Positions 1-9,077 of a stretch of DNA of 64,000 nt are shown here, one piece after another; position 1 is the stretch's first letter, and each line of letters opens with the position of its first letter. This DNA comes from Rubrivivax rivuli (GTDB lineage: Bacteria > Pseudomonadota > Gammaproteobacteria > Burkholderiales > Burkholderiaceae_C). Position numbers and translations under genes: made by a program. The stretch lies in contig NZ_SACR01000003.1 in the NCBI RefSeq assembly GCF_004016505.1, forward strand, positions 434,001 to 498,000, written 5' to 3'. Below the pieces are notes generated by a model. That model saw only the letters and a program-made list of their open reading frames with translations. It did no database searches and was not told the DNA's origin.

Positions 1-1
1 C

Positions 2-3000
2 AGCCCGCACCAAGACCTGATCAGCGAGCGCCTGGCCACGCTGTGGCGCATCCACAGCGGCGAGGTCGACGTGGTGCTGCTGCCGGCGAGCACGGCGCTG
101 ACGCGGCTGTCGCCGCCGTCCTTTTTGGCCGGCACCACCTTCCAGTTCAAGCAGAAGAGCCGGCTCGACGAAGCCAAGCTCAAGAGCCAGCTCACGCTGG
201 CCGGCTACCAGCACGTGAGCCAGGTGGTGAGCCCGGGCGAGTACGCGGTGCGCGGCGGCCTGATCGACCTCTTCCCCATGGGCAGCCTGGTGCCCTACCG
301 CGTGGACCTGTTCGGCGACGAGGTCGACAGCATCCGCACCTTCGACCCCGACAGCCAGCGCAGCCTCTACCCCGTGCCCGAGGTGCGCCTGCTGCCCGGC
401 CGCGAGTTCCCGATGGACGAGGCCGCGCGCAAGGCCTTCCGCGCGCGCTGGCGCGAGCAGATCGAGGGTGACCCCACGCGCTGCCGCGTCTACAAGGACA
501 TCGACACGGGTCTCGCCAGCGGCGGCATCGAGTACTACCTGCCGCTGTTCTTCGACAGCCCCGGCACCATCTTCGATTACCTCGGCGAGAACGCCGCGCT
601 GGTGCTGCATGGCAACGTCGACGAGGCGCTGGAAGGCTGGTGGAAAGACACGCGCGAGCGCCACCGCTTCCTGCAGCACGACCCGGAGCGGCCCATCCTG
701 CCGCCGGCCAGCCTCTTCATGCCGGCGGAAGAGTTCTTCACGCGCACGCAGGCCCACGCCACGCTGGCGCTGCGCGGCAAAGAGCCCGTGGAGTGGGCCC
801 GCCCGCTGCCCGACCTGAGCATCGACCGCGGCGCCACCGAGCCGCTGCACAAGCTGCACCAGCACATCAACCTGGGCGCGCACCGCGTGCTGCTGGTGGC
901 CGAAAGCGACGGCCGCCGCGAGAGCCTGCTGGAGCTGCTGCGCGACAACAAGCTCAGCGTGCCGGCGGCCGATTCGCTGCAGGAGTTTCTGGACGGCCCC
1001 GAGAAAGTGGCCATCGCCACCACGCCGCTGGCCGAAGGCTTCCACTGGCACGACGCCGAGGCCGGCGTGTCGGTGCAGTTCGTCACCGAGACCGAACTCT
1101 TCGCCACCACGCGCGAAGCGCGCCGCCGCCGCAAGCAGGAGCAGACCAGCAGCGTCGATGCACTCATCAAGGACCTGTCGGAGCTGAAGGTCGGCGATCC
1201 CGTGGTGCACATGAACCACGGCATCGGCCGCTACCAGGGGCTGAAGAACATCGACCTCGGCGAAGGCCTGTCGGAGTTCCTGCACCTGGAGTACGCCGAC
1301 AAGGCCACGCTGTATGTGCCGGTGAGCCAACTGCACCTGATCAGCCGCTACACCGGCGTGAGCGCCGAAGAAGCGCCGCTGCACAAGCTGGGCAGCCCGC
1401 AGTGGGACAAGGCCAAGCGCAAGGCCGCCGAACAGGTGCGCGACACCGCGGCCGAGCTGCTGAACCTCTACGCCCGCCGCGCCGTACGCGAGGGCTACGC
1501 ACACCGCTTCAGCGCGCACGACTACGAGGCCTTCGCCACCAGCTTCGGCTTCGAGGAGACGGCCGACCAGCGTGCCGCCATCCACGCCGTCATCCAGGAC
1601 ATGGTGAGCCCCCGGCCCATGGACCGCCTGGTCTGCGGCGACGTGGGCTTCGGCAAGACCGAGGTCGCCTTGCGCGCAGCCTTCGTCGCCGTGATGAGCG
1701 GCAAGCAGGTGGCCATCCTCGCGCCCACCACGCTGCTGGCCGAGCAGCACTACCAGACGCTGGTCGACCGCTTCGGCAAGTGGCCGGTGAAGATCGCCGA
1801 GATGTCGCGCTTCCGCACACCGAAGGAGGTGAAGGCGGCCATCGACGGCATCACCGACGGCACGGTGGACATCGTCGTCGGCACGCACAAGCTGCTGAGC
1901 CCCGACGTCAAGTTCAACCGCCTCGGCCTGCTCGTCATCGACGAAGAGCACCGCTTCGGCGTGCGCCACAAGGAGGCGATGAAGGCCTTCCGCGCCGAGG
2001 TGGACGTGCTCACGCTCACCGCCACGCCCATCCCACGCACCTTGGGCATGGCGCTGGAAGGATTGCGTGATCTCAGCGTGATCGCCACCGCGCCGCAGCG
2101 CCGCCTGGCCATCAAGACCTTCGTGCGCAGCGAGGGCAGCAGCGTGATCCGCGAGGCCGTGCTGCGCGAGCTCAAGCGCGGCGGCCAGGTCTACTTCCTG
2201 CACAACGAGGTGGAGACCATCGAGAACCGGCGCCAGAAGCTGCTGGAGCTGCTGCCCGAGGCGCGCATCGCCATCGCGCACGGCCAGATGCCCGAACGTG
2301 AACTGGAAAGCGTCATGCGCGATTTCGTGGCCGGGCGCCACAACGTGCTGCTGTGCTCGACCATCATCGAGACCGGCATCGACGTGCCGAGCGCCAACAC
2401 CATCGTCATCAGCCGCGCCGACAAGTTCGGCCTGGCTCAGCTGCACCAGCTGCGCGGGCGCGTGGGCCGCAGCCACCACCAGGCCTACGCCTACCTGCTG
2501 GTGCCCGACGTGGAAGGGCTCACCAAGCAGGCCGGCATGCGGCTGCAGGCGATTCAAGACATGGAAGAACTGGGCAGCGGCTTCTACCTCGCCATGCACG
2601 ACCTGGAGATCCGCGGCGCCGGCGAGGTGCTGGGCGAGAACCAGAGCGGCAACATGATGGAGGTGGGCTTCCAGCTCTACAACGAGATGCTCAGCGAGGC
2701 CGTGCGCAGCCTCAAGGCCGGCAAAGAGCCCGACCTGCTGAACCCGATGTCGGCCACCACCGAGATCAACCTGCACGCGCCCGCGCTCTTGCCCGACGCC
2801 TACTGCGGCGACGTGCACACGCGCCTGAACCTCTACAAGCGCCTGGCCTCGGCCGAGAAGCCCGAGACCATCGACACGCTGCTCGAAGAGATCACCGACC
2901 GCTTCGGCAAGCTGCCGCCGCAGGGCCAGACACTCTTCGACACGCACCGCCTGCGCGTGCTGGCCAAGCCCTATGGCGTGCAGAAGATCGATGCCGGCCC

Positions 3001-3202
3001 GAAGCTGATGAACATCACCTTCCGGCCGCAGGCGCCCATCGACCCGCAGCGCATCATCGAGCTGGTGCAGAAGAACCGTGTGATCAAGCTCGCCGGCAAC
3101 GACAAGCTGCGCATCGAGCGTGAGATCAGCCAGCCTGCCGACCGCGCGCACTACCTCCGCGACCTGCTCAAGCACCTGGGGCCGGTGCGGGCGGCGGCCT
3201 AG
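2..3202 (+). CDS. mfd: Transcription-repair coupling factor Mfd (5' partial)
   Basis: Mfd is an ATP-driven DNA translocase that removes RNA polymerase stalled at lesions and recruits UvrA. The reading frame is already open at base 2 ([15 protein letters not shown]...), so the start lies upstream; 1066 residues are visible of about 1150 expected. In fragment numbering the RNAP-interacting CarD-like segment ([14 protein letters not shown]) is near residues 376-389, Walker [10 protein letters not shown] at 546-554 and the DEEH box at 647-650. The helicase arginine-finger region ([17 protein letters not shown]) and the C-terminal TRCF domain ([17 protein letters not shown]) follow. It aligns with E. 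coli Mfd along its whole length from memory. The stop is TAG, followed by a hairpin, and the next gene is convergent. Confidence 0.98.
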   Translation, partial: SPHQDLISERLATLWRIHSGEVDVVLLPASTALTRLSPPSFLAGTTFQFKQKSRLDEAKLKSQLTLAGYQHVSQVVSPGEYAVRGGLIDLFPMGSLVPYRVDLFGDEVDSIRTFDPDSQRSLYPVPEVRLLPGREFPMDEAARKAFRARWREQIEGDPTRCRVYKDIDTGLASGGIEYYLPLFFDSPGTIFDYLGENAALVLHGNVDEALEGWWKDTRERHRFLQHDPERPILPPASLFMPAEEFFTRTQAHATLALRGKEPVEWARPLPDLSIDRGATEPLHKLHQHINLGAHRVLLVAESDGRRESLLELLRDNKLSVPAADSLQEFLDGPEKVAIATTPLAEGFHWHDAEAGVSVQFVTETELFATTREARRRRKQEQTSSVDALIKDLSELKVGDPVVHMNHGIGRYQGLKNIDLGEGLSEFLHLEYADKATLYVPVSQLHLISRYTGVSAEEAPLHKLGSPQWDKAKRKAAEQVRDTAAELLNLYARRAVREGYAHRFSAHDYEAFATSFGFEETADQRAAIHAVIQDMVSPRPMDRLVCGDVGFGKTEVALRAAFVAVMSGKQVAILAPTTLLAEQHYQTLVDRFGKWPVKIAEMSRFRTPKEVKAAIDGITDGTVDIVVGTHKLLSPDVKFNRLGLLVIDEEHRFGVRHKEAMKAFRAEVDVLTLTATPIPRTLGMALEGLRDLSVIATAPQRRLAIKTFVRSEGSSVIREAVLRELKRGGQVYFLHNEVETIENRRQKLLELLPEARIAIAHGQMPERELESVMRDFVAGRHNVLLCSTIIETGIDVPSANTIVISRADKFGLAQLHQLRGRVGRSHHQAYAYLLVPDVEGLTKQAGMRLQAIQDMEELGSGFYLAMHDLEIRGAGEVLGENQSGNMMEVGFQLYNEMLSEAVRSLKAGKEPDLLNPMSATTEINLHAPALLPDAYCGDVHTRLNLYKRLASAEKPETIDTLLEEITDRFGKLPPQGQTLFDTHRLRVLAKPYGVQKIDAGPKLMNITFRPQAPIDPQRIIELVQKNRVIKLAGNDKLRIEREISQPADRAHYLRDLLKHLGPVRAAA

Positions 3203-3211
3203 GCCGCAGGC

Positions 3212-3237
3212 GCCCAGGCCGGCAGCGCAGCCTGGGC
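3212..3237. terminator. Hairpin between convergent mfd and VOC gene
   Basis: GCCCAGGC (3212-3219) and GCCTGGGC (3230-3237) form a perfect 8-bp stem with a 10-nt loop, 10 nt after the mfd stop. There is no U tract on either strand, so this is a terminator-like or transcript-end hairpin by position only. The same CCCAGGC/GCCTGGG stem recurs after dxs. Confidence 0.45.
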
Positions 3238-3251
3238 AAGCGCCCGGGGCG

Positions 3252-3662
3252 TCAGAACTGTGCGGGTGCCGCGGCTTCGTCCATGTAGAACACCTCCCAC
3301 TGGTGGCCGTCGGGGTCGGCGAAGCCGTGCTGCACCATGAAGCCCATGTCCTGCTTGTCGTTGGGCACGGTGCCGCCGGCGGCGCGCGCTTTCGCGACAA
3401 CTTCGTCCACTTCGGCGCGGCTGTCCACCTGCAGCGCCAGCAGCACCTCGGTGGTGGCGGTGGCATCGGCCACTGGCAGCTTCGTGAAACCCTGGAAGAA
3501 GGGCCGCTGCAGCAGCATGCAGGAGAGGTGCTCGTTCACCACCAGGCAGGCGGCCTGTTCGTTGGTGAAACGCTCATTGAAGCCGAAACCCAGGGCGCTG
3601 AAGAAGGCCTGGCTGCGCGGCAGGTCGGCCACGGGCAGGTTGACGAACAGGCTGCGGATCAT
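3252..3662 (-). CDS. VOC (glyoxalase/dioxygenase-fold) family protein
   Basis: A 136-residue protein starting MIRSLFVNLPVADLPRSQAF. This is the beta-alpha-beta-beta-beta start of the vicinal oxygen chelate fold, and it ends with the typical FADPDGHQWEVFYMD strand. The frame is open for 14 codons further upstream, but the first family-like residue is this Met, so I chose 3662. Members include glyoxalases, resistance proteins and many uncharacterised proteins; this one looks like the short PhnB/glyoxalase-like type and no substrate can be inferred. It stands alone, convergent with mfd and divergent from serB. Confidence 0.82.
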   Translation of the reverse strand: MIRSLFVNLPVADLPRSQAFFSALGFGFNERFTNEQAACLVVNEHLSCMLLQRPFFQGFTKLPVADATATTEVLLALQVDSRAEVDEVVAKARAAGGTVPNDKQDMGFMVQHGFADPDGHQWEVFYMDEAAAPAQF

Positions 3663-3804
3663 GTGCGGGGCTCCTTCGGGGCATGACGACCAGACGCCCG
3701 GCACCTTCAGCGGCGACGGTGAGGCTTGACGATAGCGCGCCGCGCATCCTGCGCCGGTCTGGCCGTGCCGCCCACCCCGGTCTATCCACTAGCATCGCGC
3801 CGCC

Positions 3805-4542
3805 ATGTCAGAAGCCACCGCCCCCACCCTGCCCGCCACCGAAATCGAGCCCGGCCTCTTCGTGCGCGGCCTGCAGCCCCCGCTGCGCCTGCGCGATTTC
3901 CGCCTGGTCGCCTTCGACATGGACAGCACGCTGATCAACATCGAGTGCATCGACGAGATCGCGGCCGCCGCCGGCCGCAAGGCCGAGGTGGCCGCCATCA
4001 CCGAGGCCGCGATGCGCGGCGAGATCGCCGATTACACCGAGAGCCTGCGCCGCCGCCTGGCGCTGCTGCGGGGCGTGCCCGAGCAGGCGCTGGAAGAGGT
4101 CTATGCGCAGCGACTGCAGTTGAACCCGGGCGTGGAGACCTTCGTCCAGGCCTGCCGCGCCGCCGGGCTGAAGACCTTGCTGGTCAGCGGCGGCTTCACC
4201 TTCTTCAGCGAGCGCATCCACGAACGCCTGGGCCTGGACTTCTCTCGGGCCAATGTGCTGCAGGTGGCCGACGGCCGCCTCACGGGCGAACTGGTGCCGC
4301 GGCCCTGGGGCACGGTGGTGGACGGCGCCGAGAAGCGGCGCGTGTTGCTGGAGGTGGCCGAGCTGATGGGCATCGGCCCATCCCAGGCCATCGCCGTGGG
4401 CGACGGTGCCAACGACCTGCCGATGATGGGCGCGGCCGGCTGTGCGATCGCGTTCCACGCCAAGCCCAAGGTGCAGGCGCAGGCCCATATCGCCATCACG
4501 GCCGGCGGCATGGAGCGCGCCTTGGCGGTGCTGCAGGCCTGA
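3805..4542 (+). CDS. serB: Phosphoserine phosphatase SerB
   Basis: Catalyses the last step of L-serine synthesis, O-phosphoserine to serine plus phosphate. It is a HAD-superfamily enzyme of 245 residues. Motif I is DMDST at 38-42 (nucleophile Asp38, acid/base Asp40), motif II LVSGGF has Ser128, Lys177 fits motif III, and motif IV GDGANDLPM is at 199-207. The C1 cap lies between motifs I and II. It lacks the ACT-like N-terminal extension of E. coli SerB (322 residues), matching shorter betaproteobacterial versions. It is followed after 33 bp by a convergent gene. A candidate -10 (TAGCAT, 3790-3795) lies just upstream. Confidence 0.95.
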   Translation: MSEATAPTLPATEIEPGLFVRGLQPPLRLRDFRLVAFDMDSTLINIECIDEIAAAAGRKAEVAAITEAAMRGEIADYTESLRRRLALLRGVPEQALEEVYAQRLQLNPGVETFVQACRAAGLKTLLVSGGFTFFSERIHERLGLDFSRANVLQVADGRLTGELVPRPWGTVVDGAEKRRVLLEVAELMGIGPSQAIAVGDGANDLPMMGAAGCAIAFHAKPKVQAQAHIAITAGGMERALAVLQA

Positions 4543-4575
4543 TCAACCCCGCCCGGTGGTGCGGGCGGACGCGGC

Positions 4576-5604
4576 CTACTCGCCGAAGACGAGCTGCACG
4601 CGGTGCACGCGTGCGGCGGGCAGCGGCTCGAAGCGCCAGCGCTCCAGGGCCGAGATCACATAGCGGTGCCAGCTGCGCGGCACCGAGGACACGAGCGACA
4701 CGGAGATCACGCTGCCGTCCTCGCGCAGGAAGAGGTCGGCCAGCACTTCGTTGACGCGCGGGCCGTCGATGAGCACGCGCGTGGGAATGTCGGGCTCGAC
4801 CATCTTCACCAGGCGCGGTTGAACGGCCGCCGCTGGGGCGGCAGCGGGCTCAGGCCGCGAGATAGCAGGGGCCGCGACCGTGGCCGCCGCCGGCGCCGCC
4901 AGGCTGCGGGACAGCGGGGGCGTGGAGCCCGCACCAGCGGCGCCCGCGCCAGCCACCGGCGGGGTGACGGTCGGCACGGGTTCGCTCGAGGCCGGGGCAG
5001 GCTGCGCCACCACGGCCGCGCTGGCCGGCGAAGTGAGGGGCACGGCCGGTGCCGCGCTGGCCGGTGCCGACGGGCTCGCGTTCGCTGCGCCGTTGCCCGC
5101 CGGTGCAGCCGCCAGTGCAGCGCCTACAGGTGGCGCTGGAGCGCGCTCGGCCAGCGCGGTAGCGCCCAGGGCGGCGGCAATCGGAGCGGCCGCCGGTGTT
5201 GCCACAGGGGTGGCGCTGGCCGTGACGATGGGCGGTGTCGCAGGGGCACCGCCGGCTGCCGCTGCACCCAGCGAACGCGTGGCCACGGCCGCAGGGGCCA
5301 CCACCGCGCGCGCAACAGGACGCACAGGCTCAGGGGCCGCCACGGCAGCAGCCTCGCCCTCGGCCCCACGCCGGCGGATCTTGCTGGCGTTCATGATGAC
5401 CTTCATGGGGTTGGCAGCCATGCGCTGGGCACGCTCCATCGCCGCCGCGGCTTCAGCGCTCTCGGGCTTGGCGCCCTCGGCCTTCGCGGGTTCGGCCTTC
5501 GCGGCTTCGGGCTTGGGAGCAGGCGGTGGTGTCTGCGCCTGGCCGTGGGCTGCCCCGTCGGCGAGTAGCAGAACGCCAAGCAACAAGGCAGCACGCAGGG
5601 TCAC
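4576..5604 (-). CDS. Exported Ala/Pro-rich protein with TonB-C-like end
   Basis: A 342-residue protein in three parts. Residues 1-23 look like a cleavable signal peptide (MTLRAALLLGVLLLADGAAHGQA). Residues 24 to about 265 are a low-complexity Ala/Pro/Val region. Residues 267-342 resemble the TonB C-terminal fold: LVKMVEPDIPTRVL..., then LFLREDGSVISVSLVSS and ALERWRFEPLPAARV. The start is GTG, chosen because GGAGG sits 6 nt before it. Unlike TonB it seems to be released to the periplasm rather than anchored by a helix, so a classical energy-transducing role is doubtful; a TonB-like binding domain on a flexible stalk is all I can support. No exbB/exbD is nearby. Confidence 0.7.
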   Translation of the reverse strand: MTLRAALLLGVLLLADGAAHGQAQTPPPAPKPEAAKAEPAKAEGAKPESAEAAAAMERAQRMAANPMKVIMNASKIRRRGAEGEAAAVAAPEPVRPVARAVVAPAAVATRSLGAAAAGGAPATPPIVTASATPVATPAAAPIAAALGATALAERAPAPPVGAALAAAPAGNGAANASPSAPASAAPAVPLTSPASAAVVAQPAPASSEPVPTVTPPVAGAGAAGAGSTPPLSRSLAAPAAATVAAPAISRPEPAAAPAAAVQPRLVKMVEPDIPTRVLIDGPRVNEVLADLFLREDGSVISVSLVSSVPRSWHRYVISALERWRFEPLPAARVHRVQLVFGE

Positions 5605-5728
5605 GAGGTCCTCCGGGACACATCAAGGCGGATGGCCGACAGTCGGGTTCGGGCTTGGGGTGGTAAGCCAGAGCCAGTGCAACCCGCCATTCTAGGGAGC
5701 GCCTCGCGCAGGTCTGCAGGGTCTCCCC

Positions 5729-7798
5729 TTACTTGAGGTGGAGGGCCAGGAAGCGCTCCAGCCGCTGCGCGAAGTCAACGCGGTTCTCCAGGCGCACCCA
5801 GCTGTGCCCCTCGTCGAGGTAGACCACGTACTCGGGTTCGCGCCCGGCCTTGCGCAGCGCCTCGCGCATGCGCTCGCCATGCACGATGGGCACACGCCGG
5901 TCTTCGGCCCCGTAGCCCAGCAGCAGCGGCGCACGGATCTTGTCGGCGTGCAGCACCGGGCTGATGGCGTCGAACATAGCGGCGTCCTTGACACGGTCGC
6001 CCACCAGCAGCGGCAGGGTGAAGAGTCGCGATTCGTCGTCGATGTCGCTGTCGAAACGCCAGTCGTAGCGCACGCGCGGGTCGCTGGGGGCCACCCAGGC
6101 GGCGCCGCAGCGGTAGAGCTCGGGGTGGCGGATCAGGCCCATCAGCGTGGAATACCCGCCATGGCTGCCGCCGGCAATGCACACGCGCCGGCCATCGACC
6201 TGCCCGCTCTTCACGGCCCAGAGCACGGCGTCGGCGATGTCGTCCTGCATGGCCTGGCCGAACTGCTTCCAGCCGGCGCGGTACAGGCGCTGGCCGTAGC
6301 CGGTGCTGGCGCGGTACTCGGGTTCGATCACGGCGTAGCCGCGCGAGGCCAGGAACTGCGGGTAGGCGTCCCACTCCCAGTAACGGCCCCGCACCCAAGG
6401 GCCGCCATGCACCAGCACCACGGCCGGCAGCGCGCCCTGGGCGCCGGCGGGGCGGGTCACCCACACCGGGAACTCCAGCCCGTCGCGGGCCTTGATGCGG
6501 TGGAAGTCGGTGGTGGCCATGCGGGCCGGGTCCACGCGCGGGCGCACGGCGCCCAGCGCGCGCCAGCGCTTCTGCGCCGGCCAGTAGACGCCGATCTGGC
6601 CGGGATGGCGGTCGGAATAACTGCGGACCAACACCGTCATCTCGGGGCCGCTGCAAGGGCTGCAGCTCAGTCGGTTGATGAGGCCCGGCAGGCGTTGGTC
6701 GAGCTCGGCCTGCACCGCCGCCATGCCGGCGTCGAACCACACGGTGGTCTGCGCGTCGGTGGTGACGCGCAAGCCCAGAGCGCGCCCACCATCGCCCTCG
6801 GTGACGAGTTGCCCCGTGAAGTCGAAACCCGGGGTGTCGAGCACGGGCGTGGCTTCGGGTGCGCCGGTCTGGAAATTGAAGCGCGTGAGTTGCGCGCGTG
6901 ACTCGGCCCCTGCACTGCGCGTGATCCACAGCGCGCCGCTGGCGTCCACGAAGCGCGGCACCCAGGGCAGCTCGAAGCTCGGCGCGTCCAGAAGCTGGCG
7001 CCACTGCGCCTGGCCGGCATCACGCCACAAGAAGCGGCTGCGCCCCTGGTGGCGCGTCATCACCGCACGCGGTTGGCCATCAGGCTCGAACCACCAGTCC
7101 TGCACGTGCGGCGGCAGGCCTTGCGAGAGGTTGGTGGTGCGGCCGCTCAGCACGTTCAGGCGCTTGGCCAGGGTACCCTGCGGTTGGCCAGACTCGGAGT
7201 AGAGGTCTTCTCCGACGATCACCTCTTCGCCAGGGCCCGGCGGCACGTGCAGCAGGCTGTGGCGCGGCGACAGCGCGCGCGAAGGCAGCCGGCCGCTGCC
7301 GACCTCTTGCTCCCACTGCGTGCGGATCAGCTCACGCAGGCCCTGGCCGTTGCGGTTGACGCTGAACAGCCCGGCACCGAAACGCTGGTCGCCGCTGCCA
7401 GCCTGGCTGTCGATCACGCTGAAGACCAGCACCTCGTCGTTGACCCAGTGGAACTCGGAGATGTCGGCGTCGCGCATGCGCGCGGCCACGCCCAGCGGCT
7501 TCCAGGCCTGCAGATCGAAGATGACGAGCCCGGTGCGGGTGCTGCCTGCACGCGAGCCCAGCGCCATCCAGCGGCCCGAGGGCGAGAGCTTGGCCTCGCC
7601 GAGCTCGGGCCGCTCGAAGAACAGGGCAGGCGGCGGCAGTTCGGCGGCCGATGGCGCGGTGGCCGGGGCCGGTGCTTGCGCCCTGGCGGCCCCAAAGGCC
7701 AAGAGTGCGGCAACGGCCGTGAAGATCTTGAAGGTGCTGCAGGCCTGGCCCAGCAAGCCGCCGGCCCGTCCGGCCCCGATGGGAGCGGTGCGTGTCAT
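5729..7798 (-). CDS. S9 family serine peptidase (prolyl oligopeptidase type)
   Basis: A 689-residue exported peptidase. An N-terminal signal-like segment (residues about 22-41, ending ...FGAARAQA) precedes a beta-propeller-like region with repeated FDLQ/WVND/SVNRNG motifs. The C-terminal alpha/beta-hydrolase domain starts near residue 445. The catalytic triad can be read as Ser545 in GGSHGGYS, Asp633 in GYGAEDRRVP and His665 in DEGHSW. It belongs with acylaminoacyl/dipeptidyl-peptidase-like enzymes that trim peptides in the periplasm; exact specificity is not readable. The ATG is preceded by AGGAGG. It lies downstream of the iron-binding protein gene in the same orientation, with 88 bp between them, so it may be a separate unit. 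Confidence 0.9.
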   Translation of the reverse strand: MTRTAPIGAGRAGGLLGQACSTFKIFTAVAALLAFGAARAQAPAPATAPSAAELPPPALFFERPELGEAKLSPSGRWMALGSRAGSTRTGLVIFDLQAWKPLGVAARMRDADISEFHWVNDEVLVFSVIDSQAGSGDQRFGAGLFSVNRNGQGLRELIRTQWEQEVGSGRLPSRALSPRHSLLHVPPGPGEEVIVGEDLYSESGQPQGTLAKRLNVLSGRTTNLSQGLPPHVQDWWFEPDGQPRAVMTRHQGRSRFLWRDAGQAQWRQLLDAPSFELPWVPRFVDASGALWITRSAGAESRAQLTRFNFQTGAPEATPVLDTPGFDFTGQLVTEGDGGRALGLRVTTDAQTTVWFDAGMAAVQAELDQRLPGLINRLSCSPCSGPEMTVLVRSYSDRHPGQIGVYWPAQKRWRALGAVRPRVDPARMATTDFHRIKARDGLEFPVWVTRPAGAQGALPAVVLVHGGPWVRGRYWEWDAYPQFLASRGYAVIEPEYRASTGYGQRLYRAGWKQFGQAMQDDIADAVLWAVKSGQVDGRRVCIAGGSHGGYSTLMGLIRHPELYRCGAAWVAPSDPRVRYDWRFDSDIDDESRLFTLPLLVGDRVKDAAMFDAISPVLHADKIRAPLLLGYGAEDRRVPIVHGERMREALRKAGREPEYVVYLDEGHSWVRLENRVDFAQRLERFLALHLK

Positions 7799-7886
7799 CG
7801 TCGTCCTCCTCTTGTCGATCGTGACGACGCAAGGATAGTGCGCGCGACAGCCCGGCCGGCCGGCGGGACTTCAGCCCTTCATCTCT

Positions 7887-8945
7887 TCACTTGAAGCCGA
7901 CGCGGTCGAGCATCTGCTGCACCTGCGCGGTGTTGGCGCCGACCTTGGCGATGGGCACCGTCTCGGCCTTGAAGCGGCCCAAGGCGGTGAGCGCGGCGTT
8001 GGCCGGCACGGAAGCCACCACCGGGTACTCGTTGTTGCCGTCGGCGAAGTAGCGCTGCGCGCTGTCGCTGGCCAAGTACTCCAGGAACTGCACCGCGGCC
8101 TCGCGGTTCTTGGCGTTCTTCGCCACCGCGGCGCCGGCGATGTTGACGTGCGTGCCCCAGCTGGCCTGGTTGGGGAAGACCAAGCCCACCTTCTCGACCA
8201 CGGCGCGGTCTTCGGGCTTGCTCGAACGCGCCATGCGCGCGAAGTAGTAGGTGTTGGTGATGGCCACGCCGCACTCGCCGCTGGCCACGCCCCTGATCTG
8301 GTCGGTGTCGCCGCCTTTGGGTTGGCGCGCCATGTTGGCCACCAGGCCCTTCAGCCAGGCTTCGGTGCCGGCCGCGCCCAGGTGCTCGAGCATGCTGCCG
8401 AAGAGGCTGAGGTTGTAGGGGTGCGAACCGCTGCGCACACACAGCTGGTCCTTCAGGCCGGGCGCGGCCAGCTTTTCATAGGTGTCGACATCGCTGGCCT
8501 TCAAGCGGGCCTTGTCGTACACCACCACGCGGCCGCGGGTGGAGATGCCGAACCACTGCGCGCCCTGGGCGCTGACACCCCCGCGAAACTGCGCCGGGAT
8601 GCGCTGCTCGAGCACGGCCGACTTCACGGGCTGGAACAGGCCTTCCTGCTCGCCGCGCCACAGGCGCGCGGCATCCACCAGCAAGATGAGGTCGGCGGGG
8701 CTGGCCGAGCCTTCGGCCTTCAGGCGCGCCAGGATGCCGGCGTCGTCGGCTTCCACGCGGTTGATGCGGATGCCCGTGGCCTTGGTGAAGTTCTCGTACA
8801 GCGCTTCGTCGGTCTGGTAGTGGCGTGCACTGTAGAGGTTGAGCACCTTCTCTTGCGCCTGCACGGCAGGTGCGAGGGCGGCCACGGCCAGCGTGGCGGT
8901 GGCCAGGCGGCAGAACGATCGGGCGACGGAACGGACGAGGGACAT
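7887..8945 (-). CDS. Periplasmic Fe(3+) ABC-transporter substrate-binding protein
   Basis: A 352-residue bacterial transferrin-type binding protein (FbpA/FutA family). The signal peptide covers residues 1-30 (...APAVQA), and the mature chain opens with EKVLNLYSARHYQTDEALYE, typical of the family. The adjacent Tyr233-Tyr234 pair in ITNTYYFARM matches the conserved iron-ligand tyrosines. I chose the Met at 8945 because it begins a classical signal peptide; the frame extends 28 codons further upstream with no signal-like start. No permease or ATPase gene is adjacent, so the partner membrane complex must be encoded elsewhere. A Fur-like palindrome lies about 50-65 bp upstream, which fits iron repression. 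Confidence 0.9.
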   Translation of the reverse strand: MSLVRSVARSFCRLATATLAVAALAPAVQAQEKVLNLYSARHYQTDEALYENFTKATGIRINRVEADDAGILARLKAEGSASPADLILLVDAARLWRGEQEGLFQPVKSAVLEQRIPAQFRGGVSAQGAQWFGISTRGRVVVYDKARLKASDVDTYEKLAAPGLKDQLCVRSGSHPYNLSLFGSMLEHLGAAGTEAWLKGLVANMARQPKGGDTDQIRGVASGECGVAITNTYYFARMARSSKPEDRAVVEKVGLVFPNQASWGTHVNIAGAAVAKNAKNREAAVQFLEYLASDSAQRYFADGNNEYPVVASVPANAALTALGRFKAETVPIAKVGANTAQVQQMLDRVGFK

Positions 8946-8993
8946 GGTCGGGTGCGGCAGCGCCGCCAGAGCCTGAAGAGACGCATATCTTAA

Positions 8994-9008
8994 TGCGAAT
9001 GATTCGCA
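8994..9008. promoter_or_regulatory. Candidate Fur box
   Basis: TGCGAATGATTCGCA is a perfect 7-1-7 palindrome in an A/T-richer pocket, 49-63 bp upstream of the iron-binding protein start. It strongly resembles beta/gammaproteobacterial Fur boxes (GCGAATGATTC type). It lies in the only gap between hrpA and the iron-binding gene, so it should control the latter. Binding is inferred from pattern and gene function. Confidence 0.75.
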
Positions 9009-9077
9009 GAAAGCTTTGACCATGCTCAAAGATCCGGGAAAACGCGGCCCCGGGCGGCGCAGCCGACGGGTGGGCGT

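Noticed and set aside
3727..3755. TTGACG-based promoter upstream of serB
   Set aside because: No -10 hexamer occurs at a usable distance; the TAGCAT nearer the gene is a better candidate.
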